The notes under the pieces: generated by a model
The model's input: only the letters and a program-made list of their open reading frames with translations
Databases searched by the model: none
What the model was told of the DNA's origin: nothing
Program-made: the position numbers and the translations under genes
NCBI GenBank assembly: GCA_023418375.1
Contig: JAEZZV010000225.1
Coordinates: 1-16,867 of the forward strand
Length of the DNA stretch: 16,867 bases
Direction: 5' to 3'
Origin: Actinomycetes bacterium
GTDB taxonomy: Bacteria > Actinomycetota > Actinomycetes > Actinomycetales > Cellulomonadaceae
Shown: piece by piece, positions 1 to 8,601 of the stretch
Layout of the letters: each line of letters starts with the position of its first letter
How positions within the stretch are numbered: the first letter of the stretch is position 1

Positions 1-25
1 CCCCCCGCGCTCGTCTCGTGCCGGG

Positions 26-1135
26 TCAGGCCAGGCGGTACATCCAGCCGTGGGGGTCCTCGGCGCGCCCGTACTGGATGTCGGTGAGCCGCGAGCGCAC
101 CGCGGCCGTGACGGGGCCGGTGGCGCCGTCGGCCACGGGGAGGTCGAAGTCGGCGCCCGCGAGCCTGCCGATCGGGGTCACCACCGCGGCGGTCCCGCAG
201 GCGAACACCTCGACGACGTCCCCGGACGCGAGCCCGGCCTGCAGGTCGGCGAGCTTGATCGCGCCCTCCCGAACCTCGCGTCCCTCCTCGCTCAGCAGCG
301 TGATGATGGAGGACCGCGTGACGCCCTCGAGGATCGAGCCGGTCAGGGCAGGGGTCTCGACGTGCCCGTCCGTGTGCACCACGAACACGTTCATGCCGCC
401 CAGCTCCTCGAGCTGGGTCCCGGTCGCCGCATCCAGGAAGCACACCTGCTCGCAGCCGCGCGCGTACGCCTCCTGCTGCGGGAGCAGCGACGCCGCGTAG
501 TTGCCGCCGCACTTCGCCGCGCCGGTCCCGCCGGGACCCGAGCGGTTGTACTCCTGCGAGACCCAGATGGACACGGGCTTCACGCCGCCGGCGAAGTACG
601 GGCCGACGGGCGAGGCGATGAGCAGGTAGTCGACGCCGCGCGCCGGGCGCACGCCGAGGAACGCCTCCGAGGCGAACATGAACGGCCGCAGGTACAGGCT
701 CGTCTCGTCGGCCCCGGGGACCCAGTCGAGGTCCACGGCCACGAGGGCCTCGATCGAGCCGAGGAAGTCCTCGGCCGGCAGCTCCGGCAGGGCCAGCCGG
801 CGGGCCGACTGCGCGAACCGCGCGGCGTTGGCCCACGGCCGGAAGGTCCAGACGGAACCGTCGGCGTGCTTGTATGCCTTGAGCCCCTCGAAGATCTCCT
901 GCCCGTAGTGCAGGACCGCCGCCGCCGGGTCGAGCAGCAGGGGCCCGTAGGGCTCGACGCGCCGGTCGCCCCAGCCGCCGTCGGCGGTCCAGGTCACCCG
1001 CGCCATGTGGTCGGTGAACACGGTGCCGAACGTCGGCTGCGCGATGAGGCGCTGTCGCTCCTCCGCCGACCTCGGCGTCGGGGTGAGCCGACGCTCGAAG
1101 GCGTCGGCGGTGGTCTCGCGTGCCGTGGTGCTCAT
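26..1135 (-). CDS. ilvE: Branched-chain amino acid aminotransferase, copy 1
   Basis: This 369-residue class IV PLP aminotransferase would move the amino group between glutamate and the 2-oxo acids of valine, leucine and isoleucine in the cytosol. The fold resembles the mammalian-type BCAT. The PLP lysine is K208 in GAAKCGGNY, LEELGGMN follows near 242-249, EGVTR is near 270-274, and the phosphate/substrate turn CGTA is at 313-316. The C-terminus keeps TDIQYGR. I chose the ATG at 1135 because GAAGGG lies about six bases upstream; the longer frame starting at 1162 would contain that site. It is the last gene of leuB-ilvE-ilvE and lies 100 bases after a second ilvE, which is roughly two thirds identical by eye. 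This copy has the more canonical active-site turn, so it is the likelier housekeeping enzyme; that is inference. Confidence 0.95.
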   Translation of the reverse strand: MSTTARETTADAFERRLTPTPRSAEERQRLIAQPTFGTVFTDHMARVTWTADGGWGDRRVEPYGPLLLDPAAAVLHYGQEIFEGLKAYKHADGSVWTFRPWANAARFAQSARRLALPELPAEDFLGSIEALVAVDLDWVPGADETSLYLRPFMFASEAFLGVRPARGVDYLLIASPVGPYFAGGVKPVSIWVSQEYNRSGPGGTGAAKCGGNYAASLLPQQEAYARGCEQVCFLDAATGTQLEELGGMNVFVVHTDGHVETPALTGSILEGVTRSSIITLLSEEGREVREGAIKLADLQAGLASGDVVEVFACGTAAVVTPIGRLAGADFDLPVADGATGPVTAAVRSRLTDIQYGRAEDPHGWMYRLA

Positions 1136-1235
1136 CTCGTTCCCTTCGTGGCGGGCCGCCACCTCGATCGAAGCCGTCGTCGCCTGGGTCGTGCCCGCGG
1201 AATCCGTGCCGACGTTACCCGTCCTCCTGCCCGGC

Positions 1236-2351
1236 TCACACCAGGCGGTGCGTCCAGCCGCGGGTGTCCGCGACGCGGCCGTACTGGATGCCCGTGAGCT
1301 CCTGGCGCGCGGCCGCCGTGACCGGGCCGATGCCGCCGTCGCCGACCGTGAGGTCGAAGTCCTCCCCCACGAGCCGCCCGATCGGGCTGACGACGGCGCC
1401 CGTGCCGCACGCGAACGCCTCGCGCACCGTGCCGTCGGCGAGCCCGGCCCGGACCTCGGCGAGCGGCAGGGGTCGTTCGACGACGTCGTGGCCGGCGTCG
1501 CGCAGGATGGTCAGCACCGAGTCGCGCGTGACGCCCGCGAGGATCGTGCCGAGCGCCGGGGTGACGGCCGACCCGTCGGCCAGGACGAGGACGACGTTCA
1601 TGCCGCCGAGCTCCTCGAGGTTCTCCTGCCCGTCGAGGAAGCAGACCTGCTCGCAGCCGTGGGCGTAGGCCACCTGCTGCGCCGCCAGCGACGCCGCGTA
1701 GTTGCCCATGCACTTCGCCGCCCCGGTACCGCCCGGCCCCGCCCGACGCTGGTCGCGCTCGACCCAGATCGAGACGGGCGCGAGCCCCGCTGCGAAGTAC
1801 GGGCCGACGGGCGACGCGATGACCAGGTAGTCGACCCGCCGCGCCGGCCGCACACCGAGGAAGGCCTCCGAGGCGATCATGAACGGCCGCAGGTACAGGC
1901 TCGTCTCGGGCGCGCCCGGCACCCACGCCTCGTCCACGGCGACGAGTGCCTCGAGGGAGGCGACGAAGTCGGGGACGGGCAGCTCGGGCAGTGCGAGCCG
2001 TCGGGCGGAGCGCGCGAACCGTTCGGCGTTGGCCACGGGGCGGAACGTCCGGACGGTGCCGTCGGGATGCCGGAACGCCTTGAGCCCTTCGAAGATCTCC
2101 TGCCCGTAGTGCAGGACGGCCGACGCCGGCTCGAGCTCCAGCGGCGCGTACGGCTCCACCCGGTGCCCCGACCAGCCGCCGTCGGTGGTCCAGGTGATCC
2201 GGGCCATGTGGTCGGTGAACACCTCGCCGAAGCGGGGCGCCACAAGGGCTGCGGCCCGCTCCTCGGTGGGGCGCGGGCTCGTCGTCCGCGTCACGGCGAA
2301 CGCGGGCGATGTCCGGTGTGCTGTGGGCGTTGCTGTGCTGCTGGTGGTCAT
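1236..2351 (-). CDS. ilvE: Branched-chain amino acid aminotransferase paralogue, copy 2
   Basis: This second class IV aminotransferase has 371 residues and aligns along its whole length with the ilvE downstream. The PLP lysine is K213 in GAAKCMGNY. Two motif residues differ from copy 1: LAGVTR replaces LEGVTR near 271-276, and CGTG replaces CGTA at 315-318, in the turn that in known BCATs contacts PLP phosphate and the substrate carboxylate. The ATG at 2351 is preceded by AGGGA at suitable distance; the frame is open to 2399 but that would be an N-terminal extension without support. It lies 73 bases after leuB and is probably co-transcribed with it. It may be a redundant BCAT or one tuned to another 2-oxo acid. 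The family is certain, the exact substrate is not. Confidence 0.9.
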   Translation of the reverse strand: MTTSSTATPTAHRTSPAFAVTRTTSPRPTEERAAALVAPRFGEVFTDHMARITWTTDGGWSGHRVEPYAPLELEPASAVLHYGQEIFEGLKAFRHPDGTVRTFRPVANAERFARSARRLALPELPVPDFVASLEALVAVDEAWVPGAPETSLYLRPFMIASEAFLGVRPARRVDYLVIASPVGPYFAAGLAPVSIWVERDQRRAGPGGTGAAKCMGNYAASLAAQQVAYAHGCEQVCFLDGQENLEELGGMNVVLVLADGSAVTPALGTILAGVTRDSVLTILRDAGHDVVERPLPLAEVRAGLADGTVREAFACGTGAVVSPIGRLVGEDFDLTVGDGGIGPVTAAARQELTGIQYGRVADTRGWTHRLV

Positions 2352-2424
2352 GTCGGGTCCCTGGGTTCGCTGCGGGCGGTTCGGCGGGACGGCCGACACG
2401 GGTTGGGGAAGGGCCCCGGGGCGG

Positions 2425-3465
2425 TCAGCCCCGCAGGCGGGCGGCGATCTCCGAGCCCACGTCGGCCGTGGTCCGTACTCGGTCCCCGCGCTCCGCCAGG
2501 TCGGCGGCGACGGCGGCCTCGACCCGGGCGGCCGCGTCGGCCAGGCCCAGGTGCTCGAGCATCATGGCGACCGACAGGATCGTGGCGGTCGGGTCGGCCT
2601 TGCCCTGGCCCGCGATGTCCGGGGCCGAGCCGTGCACCGGCTCGAACATCGAGGGGAACGTGCGGTCGGGGTTGATGTTCCCGGAGGCCGCGAGCCCGAT
2701 GCCGCCCACGACGGCGCCGGCCAGGTCGGTGAGGATGTCGCCGAAGAGGTTGTCGGTGACGATCACGTCGAATCGCGACGGGTTGGTGACCATGAAGATC
2801 GTGGCCGCGTCGACGTGCAGGTAGTCGGTGGTGACCTCGGGGAACTCGGCGCCCACGGCCTCGACCGTGCGGCGCCACAGGTCACCCGCGTGCACGAGCA
2901 CGTTGTGCTTGTGCACCAGCGTGAGGTGCTTGCGGGGGCGGGCCTGGGCGCGGGCGAACGCGTCGCGGACCACCCGCTCGATGCCGAACGCCGTGTTGAC
3001 GCTGACCTCGTTGGCGACCTCGTGCGGCGTGCCCTGGCGGATCGCGCCGCCGTTGCCGACGTACGGACCCTCGGTGCCCTCGCGGACGACGACGAAGTCG
3101 ATGTCGCCGGGCTGCGCCAGCGGGGACCGCACGCCCGGGTAGAGGCGCCCGGGGCGCAGGTTGACGTAGTGGTCGAGCGCGAAGCGCAGCCGCAGGAGCA
3201 GCCCGCGCTCGAGGACGCCCGAGGGGACGCTCGGGTCGCCGATCGCGCCGAGCAGGATCGCGTCGTGGCCCTTGATGGTCTCGAGGTCCGCGTCGGTGAG
3301 GGTCTCCCCCGTGGCGTGCCAGCGCCGGGCGCCCAGGTCGAGCTCCGTCGTCGCGACCGTCACGTCGGAGCCGACGGCGGCGTCGAGGACCTTCAGGCCC
3401 TCCTCGACCACCTCGGTGCCGATCCCGTCACCCCTGACGACCGCGAGCCGCACGCTGTTTGCCAT
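2425..3465 (-). CDS. leuB: 3-isopropylmalate dehydrogenase
   Basis: LeuB catalyses NAD-dependent oxidation and decarboxylation of 3-isopropylmalate to 2-oxoisocaproate, the last step before transamination to leucine. The 346-residue length fits the short actinobacterial LeuB type. RGDGIG is at 11-16, the catalytic lysine is probably K185 in LVHKHNV, and the family signature with metal-binding aspartates, TDNLFGDILTD, spans about 237-247. EPVHGSAPDIAG at 275-286 is the NAD-binding part. The ATG at 3465 has AGGG eight bases upstream, but that AGGG is also part of a TAGGGT hexamer that could be a -10 box for a leaderless message. The two ilvE genes follow it. leuA and leuCD are not in the window. 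Confidence 0.95.
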   Translation of the reverse strand: MANSVRLAVVRGDGIGTEVVEEGLKVLDAAVGSDVTVATTELDLGARRWHATGETLTDADLETIKGHDAILLGAIGDPSVPSGVLERGLLLRLRFALDHYVNLRPGRLYPGVRSPLAQPGDIDFVVVREGTEGPYVGNGGAIRQGTPHEVANEVSVNTAFGIERVVRDAFARAQARPRKHLTLVHKHNVLVHAGDLWRRTVEAVGAEFPEVTTDYLHVDAATIFMVTNPSRFDVIVTDNLFGDILTDLAGAVVGGIGLAASGNINPDRTFPSMFEPVHGSAPDIAGQGKADPTATILSVAMMLEHLGLADAAARVEAAVAADLAERGDRVRTTADVGSEIAARLRG

Positions 3466-3472
3466 GCCGTCG

Positions 3473-3478
3473 ACCCTA
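3473..3478 (-). promoter_or_regulatory. Probable -10 box of leuB
   Basis: On the minus strand TAGGGT fits the actinobacterial TANNNT -10 pattern and lies seven bases before the leuB ATG, so transcription would begin at or next to the start codon. No convincing -35 hexamer is visible 16-18 bases upstream. An inverted repeat TGTCC/GGACA (3484-3488 and 3497-3501) lies just upstream and could be a protein site. The spacing is seen; promoter activity is inferred. Confidence 0.4.
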
Positions 3479-3514
3479 GCCCTTGTCCATCTGACGGGAC
3501 AGTACGTCTCGCAT

Positions 3515-3543
3515 CGCGACCCTTTGGCCCGGACGCGGTCGCG
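3515..3543 (-). terminator. Hairpin after the ASCH-domain gene
   Basis: Perfect seven-base arms CGCGACC and GGTCGCG begin directly after the stop codon of the ASCH gene, with a 15-base loop. No U-run follows, which is common for actinobacterial terminators. It would separate the ASCH gene from leuB. A structural role is plausible but not shown. Confidence 0.4.
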
Positions 3544-4089
3544 TCAACGGCTGGGCGTCGACGGGTAGAGGACCTCGAACGTCTCCAGGAGGACCTCGAG
3601 GTCGTCGTCGACCTCCACGCCCGTACCGGCCAGCACCCGCCGCCAGTACCGCTCGTGCTCGCGTCGCCAGCTCGCGAGCGTCCGGTCGTCCTCGCCCTCG
3701 CTCGCGGCGAACGCCTCGTCGACGTCGCCGAACCGGCTGCGCCGCACCGCCGTCGTGCGGATGAGCGCGCGCGGGTGCCCCGCCCCGTCGAGGATGATCG
3801 ACAGCTCGCCCACCTCCGGCACGGGCTCACCGGTGGCGGCCAGCTCGGCGAGCGCGGTCGCCGTCCCGGTCTTCTCCCCGGCGAGGACCAGGGCGAGCAG
3901 CGCGTCCGCGAGCCGCGGGTTGTCGCCGAACGCCCACGTCGGCGGGGTCATCGCCGCCGCGACGCCGACGCCCGTCACCACGGGCAGGCGCCCGATCTTC
4001 GCCCGCGCCCGCGCGGTCTCCCAGAACGCCACCACCTCGTCGGCGCGTGCGTCGTCGGTCACCTGGCCCTGGTCCGCGTCGTCGGTCAC
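3544..4089 (-). CDS. ASCH domain-containing protein
   Basis: The product is a small cytosolic protein of 181 residues with an ASCH domain, an RNA-binding-type PUA-like fold whose cellular role is unknown for most members. The recognisable block is TWAFGDNPRLAD (about 51-62), then LVLAGEKTGTATA (68-80) with the GxKxxT motif, then GELSIILDG (94-102) and SEGEDDRTLASWRREH (120-135). These resemble the YhfF type of ASCH protein. The GTG at 4089 is preceded by GAAGG with seven bases of spacing. Upstream the frame stays open into ilvC but has no better start. A duplicated 27-base unit offers a second in-frame GTG at 4062. It stands between two hairpin-bearing gaps, so it is probably a separate transcription unit with no evident link to amino acid synthesis. 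Confidence 0.8.
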   Translation of the reverse strand: MTDDADQGQVTDDARADEVVAFWETARARAKIGRLPVVTGVGVAAAMTPPTWAFGDNPRLADALLALVLAGEKTGTATALAELAATGEPVPEVGELSIILDGAGHPRALIRTTAVRRSRFGDVDEAFAASEGEDDRTLASWRREHERYWRRVLAGTGVEVDDDLEVLLETFEVLYPSTPSR

Positions 4090-4094
4090 CTGGC
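4049..4094. repeat. 27-base-period direct repeat at the ASCH gene start
   Basis: A 19-base sequence occurs at 4049-4067 and again at 4076-4094, offset 27 bases (nine codons). Each copy contains a GTG followed by codons for Thr-Asp-Asp, so the encoded N-terminus reads VTDD twice and two potential start codons exist. It looks like a small in-frame tandem duplication. Confidence 0.7.
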
Positions 4095-4120
4095 TGCCTT
4101 CCGTCGCCGGTACGAACGAC

Positions 4121-4201
4121 GGTGCGCCCGACGATCGACTCGCCGGACGCACCGCCGTCCACGTCTCCGCCGGTGGTCGCGTCCCGAGGGGGCACCACCG
4201 G
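4121..4201 (-). terminator. Two hairpins after ilvC
   Basis: The 121-base gap between the ilvC stop and the ASCH gene carries two inverted repeats. The first on the transcript has perfect arms CCGGTGGT/ACCACCGG (4170-4177 and 4194-4201). The second has 13-base arms with two mismatches and a seven-base loop (4121-4133 and 4141-4153). Neither has a U-run. They are well placed to end the ilvB-racemase-ilvN-ilvC message. This is inferred from position and structure. Confidence 0.45.
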
Positions 4202-4210
4202 CCGTCCTGC

Positions 4211-5239
<1,029 letters not shown>

Positions 5240-5303
5240 GTGGGGTCTCCTCGGGGTTCGTGGATCAGGTGGAGCCGGAGTGCTGCGGACAGTCTGGCCC
5301 GTC

Positions 5304-5828
5304 TCAGGCCGGGCGGGACACGCGTTCCAGCGCGCGGTCGGTGATGGAGCGGGCGCCGCGGCCGATGGCCACGGTGCCGGACTGGACGATCTCGCGGATG
5401 CCGAACGGCTCCAGGGCTCCCAGCAGGGCCTCGAGCTTGGCTCCGTTGCCGGTCGCCTCGATGGTGACCGCGTCCGGGACGACGTCGACCACGTGCGCCC
5501 GGAAGAGCTCGACGACCTCGAGGACGTGCGAGCGGGTCGACATGTCCGCGCGGACCTTGACCAGGAGCAGCTCGCGCTGGACCGAGGCCTCGGGCTCCAG
5601 CTCGACGATCTTGATGATGTTGATGAGCTTGTTGAGCTGCTTCGTCACCTGCTCCAGCGGCAGCTCGTCGACGTCCACCACCACCGTGATCCGCGAGATC
5701 TCGTCGTGCTCGGTGGGTCCCACCGCGAGCGAGTGGATGTTGAACGCACGACGGGCGAAGAGTCCCGCCACGCGCGTGAGGACACCGGGCTTGTTCTCCA
5801 CGAGCACCGACAGCGTGTGCCTGCTCAT
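5304..5828 (-). CDS. ilvN: Acetolactate synthase small (regulatory) subunit
   Basis: IlvN binds the catalytic IlvB subunit, raises its activity and makes it sensitive to valine feedback. The 174 residues show the usual layout: an N-terminal ACT domain (about 4-78, beginning HTLSVLVENKPGVLTRVAGLF with the conserved NKPG.L loop) and a C-terminal ALS-ss domain (about 85-160). The ATG at 5828 has GAAGG six bases upstream, inside the end of the racemase-family gene, and its ATGA overlaps that gene's stop codon, so translation is probably coupled. It is unusual that ilvN follows the racemase gene and not ilvB directly. ilvC follows in the same direction. Confidence 0.96.
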   Translation of the reverse strand: MSRHTLSVLVENKPGVLTRVAGLFARRAFNIHSLAVGPTEHDEISRITVVVDVDELPLEQVTKQLNKLINIIKIVELEPEASVQRELLLVKVRADMSTRSHVLEVVELFRAHVVDVVPDAVTIEATGNGAKLEALLGALEPFGIREIVQSGTVAIGRGARSITDRALERVSRPA

Positions 5829-6604
5829 GCTGCACCTTCTTCCAGGGCTGGCTGGGACGAGCGATCGGACGGGACGGGCGGGGCGTCGGAGGGGTCGTCG
5901 GACGCGGGTGCGGACGGGCCCAGGGCCGCGTCCAGGAGGGCATCGACGTGGATGGCGAGGCTGTCGAGGAGCGGCACCGGGCTCTGCTCAGCGGCGAGGA
6001 TCATGCCGAGCTCGGTGCAGCCGAGGATCACGGCCTCCACCCCGGCGTCGACCAGACGCCCGACGACGCCGAGCAGCGCGTCGCGGGAGGGCTCGAGGAC
6101 CGCGCCGCGCACGAGCTCGGCGTAGATGATCCGGTGCACCTCCGCGGCGTCCTCTGCCTCCGGGACGACGACGTCGATCCCCCGCGCGCCGAAGCGCTCG
6201 GGGTAGAGCTCGCGCGACGCCATCGTGTAGCGCGTGCCGAGCAGCCCGACCGTGGTGTACCCGGCGCCCTGGGCCACGTCCGCGACCGCGTCGACCAGGT
6301 GCACGACGGGCCTGCCGGCGGCGGCGACGTCCTCGTAGAGCAGGTGCATCGTGTTCGCGCAGATGCCGAGCACCTCGGCGCCGGCGTCCACGAGGGTCGC
6401 CGCCTCCCGCGCGTAGCGACGGCCGAGCGACGTCCAGTCGTCGACCGCCTGGAGCGACTCGATGTCGGCGAAGTCGGCCGAGCGGAGCAGGAGATCCGCC
6501 GAGTGGGAGCCGCCGAGCCGGTCACGCGTCCCGGCGTTGAGCAGCCGGTAGTAGTCGACCGTCGACTCCCACGAGGTGCCCCCGAGGAGGCCGATGCGGC
6601 GCAT
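5825..6604 (-). CDS. Aspartate/glutamate racemase family protein between ilvB and ilvN
   Basis: This 259-residue cytosolic protein belongs to the PLP-independent Asp/Glu racemase superfamily, which invert an alpha-carbon with two cysteines. It begins MRRIGLLGGTSWEST, the usual family start. Both catalytic cysteines are present: C82 in CANTMH and C196 in GCTELG. The last 30 or so residues (231-259) are rich in Pro, Ser, Asp and Ala and look disordered; their DNA carries the ilvN ribosome site. The ATG overlaps the ilvB stop as TGATG, with GGAGGA just upstream, and its own stop overlaps the ilvN start. Relatives such as E. coli YgeA act on several amino acids including homoserine; the substrate here cannot be told from sequence. 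Its tight insertion suggests co-production with acetolactate synthase. Confidence 0.88.
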   Translation of the reverse strand: MRRIGLLGGTSWESTVDYYRLLNAGTRDRLGGSHSADLLLRSADFADIESLQAVDDWTSLGRRYAREAATLVDAGAEVLGICANTMHLLYEDVAAAGRPVVHLVDAVADVAQGAGYTTVGLLGTRYTMASRELYPERFGARGIDVVVPEAEDAAEVHRIIYAELVRGAVLEPSRDALLGVVGRLVDAGVEAVILGCTELGMILAAEQSPVPLLDSLAIHVDALLDAALGPSAPASDDPSDAPPVPSDRSSQPALEEGAA

Positions 6605-8469
6605 CACTCCTCCCGGTCCCAGGCCGGGCTGATCCCGCGGGCGTACTGGATCTCGTCGTTGCTGACGCCGGCGGCGACCATGGGCCACACCATCGCGTCC
6701 CGCGACACCGTGAAGTCGACGACGACCGGACGGTCGTCGATCTCCATCGCCTGCCGGATCGTGGCGTCGACCTCGTCCTCCTTCTCGCAGCGCAGGCCGA
6801 CGCAGCCGTAGGCCTCGGCGAGCTTGACGAAGTCGGGGATGCGCGCGGTGCCGTGGCCCGTGTGCAGGTCGGTGTTGGAGTACCGGGACTCGTAGAACAG
6901 CGTCTGCCACTGCCGGACCATGCCGAGCGAGGAGTTGTTGATGACGGCGACCTTGATCGGGATCTCGTTGATCGCGCAGGTGGCCAGCTCCTGGTTGGTC
7001 ATCTGGAAGCAGCCGTCGCCGTCGATCGCCCACACCGTGCGGTCGGGGTCGCCGACCTTCGCCCCCATCGCCGCCGGGACGGCGAAGCCCATGGTGCCGA
7101 GCCCACCGGAGTTCACCCACGCGCCGGGGCGCTGGTACCTGATGAACTGGGCCGCCCACATCTGGTGCTGCCCGACGCCGGCCACGTAGATCGCCTCCGG
7201 GCCGGCGATCTCGCCCAGCCGGGTGATGACGTGCTGCGGCGCCATGTGGCCGTCGTCGGTCGCCGTGTAGCCCAGCGGGAACGTCTCGCGCCAGTCGTCG
7301 ATCTGCCGCCACCAAGCCGCCAGGTCCGGCTTGCCGTGCTGCGCGTGCTCGCGCTCGAGCTCGGGCAGCAGGTCGGCGATGACCTCCTTCAGGTCACCGA
7401 CGATCGGGACGTCCGCCCGCCGGTTCTTGCCGATCTCGGCGGGGTCGATGTCGGCGTGGACGATCGTCGCGTGCGGCGCGAACGAGGAGATCTTGCCGGT
7501 CACCCGGTCGTCGAACCGCGTGCCCAGCGCGACGATGAGGTCCGCCTTCTGCAGGGCGGCGACGGCGGGGACGGTCCCGTGCATGCCCGGCATGCCGAGG
7601 TGCTGCGGGTGGTCGTCGGGCAGGACGCCGCGCGCCATGAGGGTCGTGACGACGGCCGCGCCGCTCGCGTCGACGAGCCGGCGCAGCTCAGCGGCCGCCC
7701 CCGAGCGGACCGCACCACCGCCCACGTAGAGGACGGGCCGACGCGCGGTGGCGAGCAGTCGTGCCGCCTCGCGCACCTGCTTGGCGTGCGGCTTCGTCAC
7801 GGGGTGGTAGCCCGGGAGCTCCACCGGCTGCGGCCAGCTGAACGTCGTCATCGCCTGCTGTGCGGACTTCGCGATGTCGACGAGCACCGGGCCGGGCCGG
7901 CCGGTCCGGGCGATGTGGAACGCCTCGGCGATGGTGCGGGGGATCTCGTCGGGGTTCGTCACGAGGAAGTTGTGCTTGGTGACCGGCAGCGTGATGCCGA
8001 CGATGTCCGCCTCCTGGAAGGCGTCCGTGCCGATCAGGGACGCGCCGACCTGACCCGTGATCGCCACCACCGGCACCGAGTCGAGGTTCGCGTCGGCGAG
8101 CGCCGTGACGAGGTTCGTCGCACCCGGACCGGACGTCGCCATGCACACGCCGACCTCGCCCGTGGCGTACGCGTAGCCCTCGGCCGCGTGGCCGGCGCCC
8201 TGCTCGTGCCGGACGAGGATGTGGCGCAGCTTGGTGGAGTCCATGAGCGGGTCGTAGGTCGGCAGGATCGTCCCGCCGGGGATGCCGAAGACGACCTTGG
8301 CCCCCACGGCCTCGAGCGAGCGCACGATCGACTGCGCGCCGGTGACGGCCTCGCCGTGCGCCACGACGGTGCGGGCGAGGTCGGCGGGGGTCACGCCGGC
8401 ACGCTGCGCCGGCGGGGTCGGCGGACGGGGGGCACCGGCCGGGGCGGTCGGCTGCTGGTCCTGGACCAT
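6604..8469 (-). CDS. ilvB: Acetolactate synthase large (catalytic) subunit
   Basis: IlvB uses thiamine diphosphate, FAD and Mg to join pyruvate with pyruvate or 2-oxobutyrate, the committed step to valine/leucine and isoleucine. The 621 residues show the three expected parts: an N-terminal Pyr domain with the catalytic glutamate E89 in RHEQGAGHAAEGYA, a central FAD-associated domain (about 235-370), and a C-terminal PP domain with the ThDP motif GDG at 484-486 ending in NN at 511-512. The N-terminal 40 residues are Pro/Ala-rich and probably flexible. The ATG at 8469 is fixed by AGGAG seven bases upstream; the frame is open to 8622, but that stretch is the attenuator and untranslated leader. 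The stop overlaps the racemase start. Expression should depend on the leader-peptide attenuator upstream. Confidence 0.97.
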   Translation of the reverse strand: MVQDQQPTAPAGAPRPPTPPAQRAGVTPADLARTVVAHGEAVTGAQSIVRSLEAVGAKVVFGIPGGTILPTYDPLMDSTKLRHILVRHEQGAGHAAEGYAYATGEVGVCMATSGPGATNLVTALADANLDSVPVVAITGQVGASLIGTDAFQEADIVGITLPVTKHNFLVTNPDEIPRTIAEAFHIARTGRPGPVLVDIAKSAQQAMTTFSWPQPVELPGYHPVTKPHAKQVREAARLLATARRPVLYVGGGAVRSGAAAELRRLVDASGAAVVTTLMARGVLPDDHPQHLGMPGMHGTVPAVAALQKADLIVALGTRFDDRVTGKISSFAPHATIVHADIDPAEIGKNRRADVPIVGDLKEVIADLLPELEREHAQHGKPDLAAWWRQIDDWRETFPLGYTATDDGHMAPQHVITRLGEIAGPEAIYVAGVGQHQMWAAQFIRYQRPGAWVNSGGLGTMGFAVPAAMGAKVGDPDRTVWAIDGDGCFQMTNQELATCAINEIPIKVAVINNSSLGMVRQWQTLFYESRYSNTDLHTGHGTARIPDFVKLAEAYGCVGLRCEKEDEVDATIRQAMEIDDRPVVVDFTVSRDAMVWPMVAAGVSNDEIQYARGISPAWDREE

Positions 8470-8498
8470 CGTGAGCTCCTGTCGAGGTGGTGCGCTTC

Positions 8499-8564
8499 TG
8501 GTGGTGCGGTGCTGGTGATGCGGTGCTGGTGGTGCGGTGTGCGGTGCGGTGCTGCTGGTGCTGG
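8499..8564. repeat. 14-base imperfect repeats in the ilvB leader
   Basis: On the plus strand three 14-base units read TGGTGGTGCGGTGC, TGGTGATGCGGTGC and TGGTGGTGCGGTGT (8499-8540), followed by more GCGGTGC/TGCTGG copies to 8564. On the ilvB message this is a C- and A-rich, G-poor stretch, so it is likely unstructured. It lies between the attenuator terminator and the ilvB ribosome site. It could serve as spacer, ribosome standby site or Rho-loading site; none of these is shown. Confidence 0.65.
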
Positions 8565-8601
8565 CTCGTGCGGACGGCCGGGAGGCCGCGCGTGGGGCAT
8601 G

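Noticed and set aside
1136..1235. TAACGT (1212-1217, minus strand) as a promoter for ilvE copy 1
   Set aside because: It fits TANNNT, but no -35 box is visible and the 5' leader would be about 70 bases; read-through from leuB explains expression as well.
6605..7315. N-terminal extension of the racemase-family protein to 7315
   Set aside because: It is a shadow frame inside ilvB; the protein family begins at the MRRIGLLGG start at 6604.
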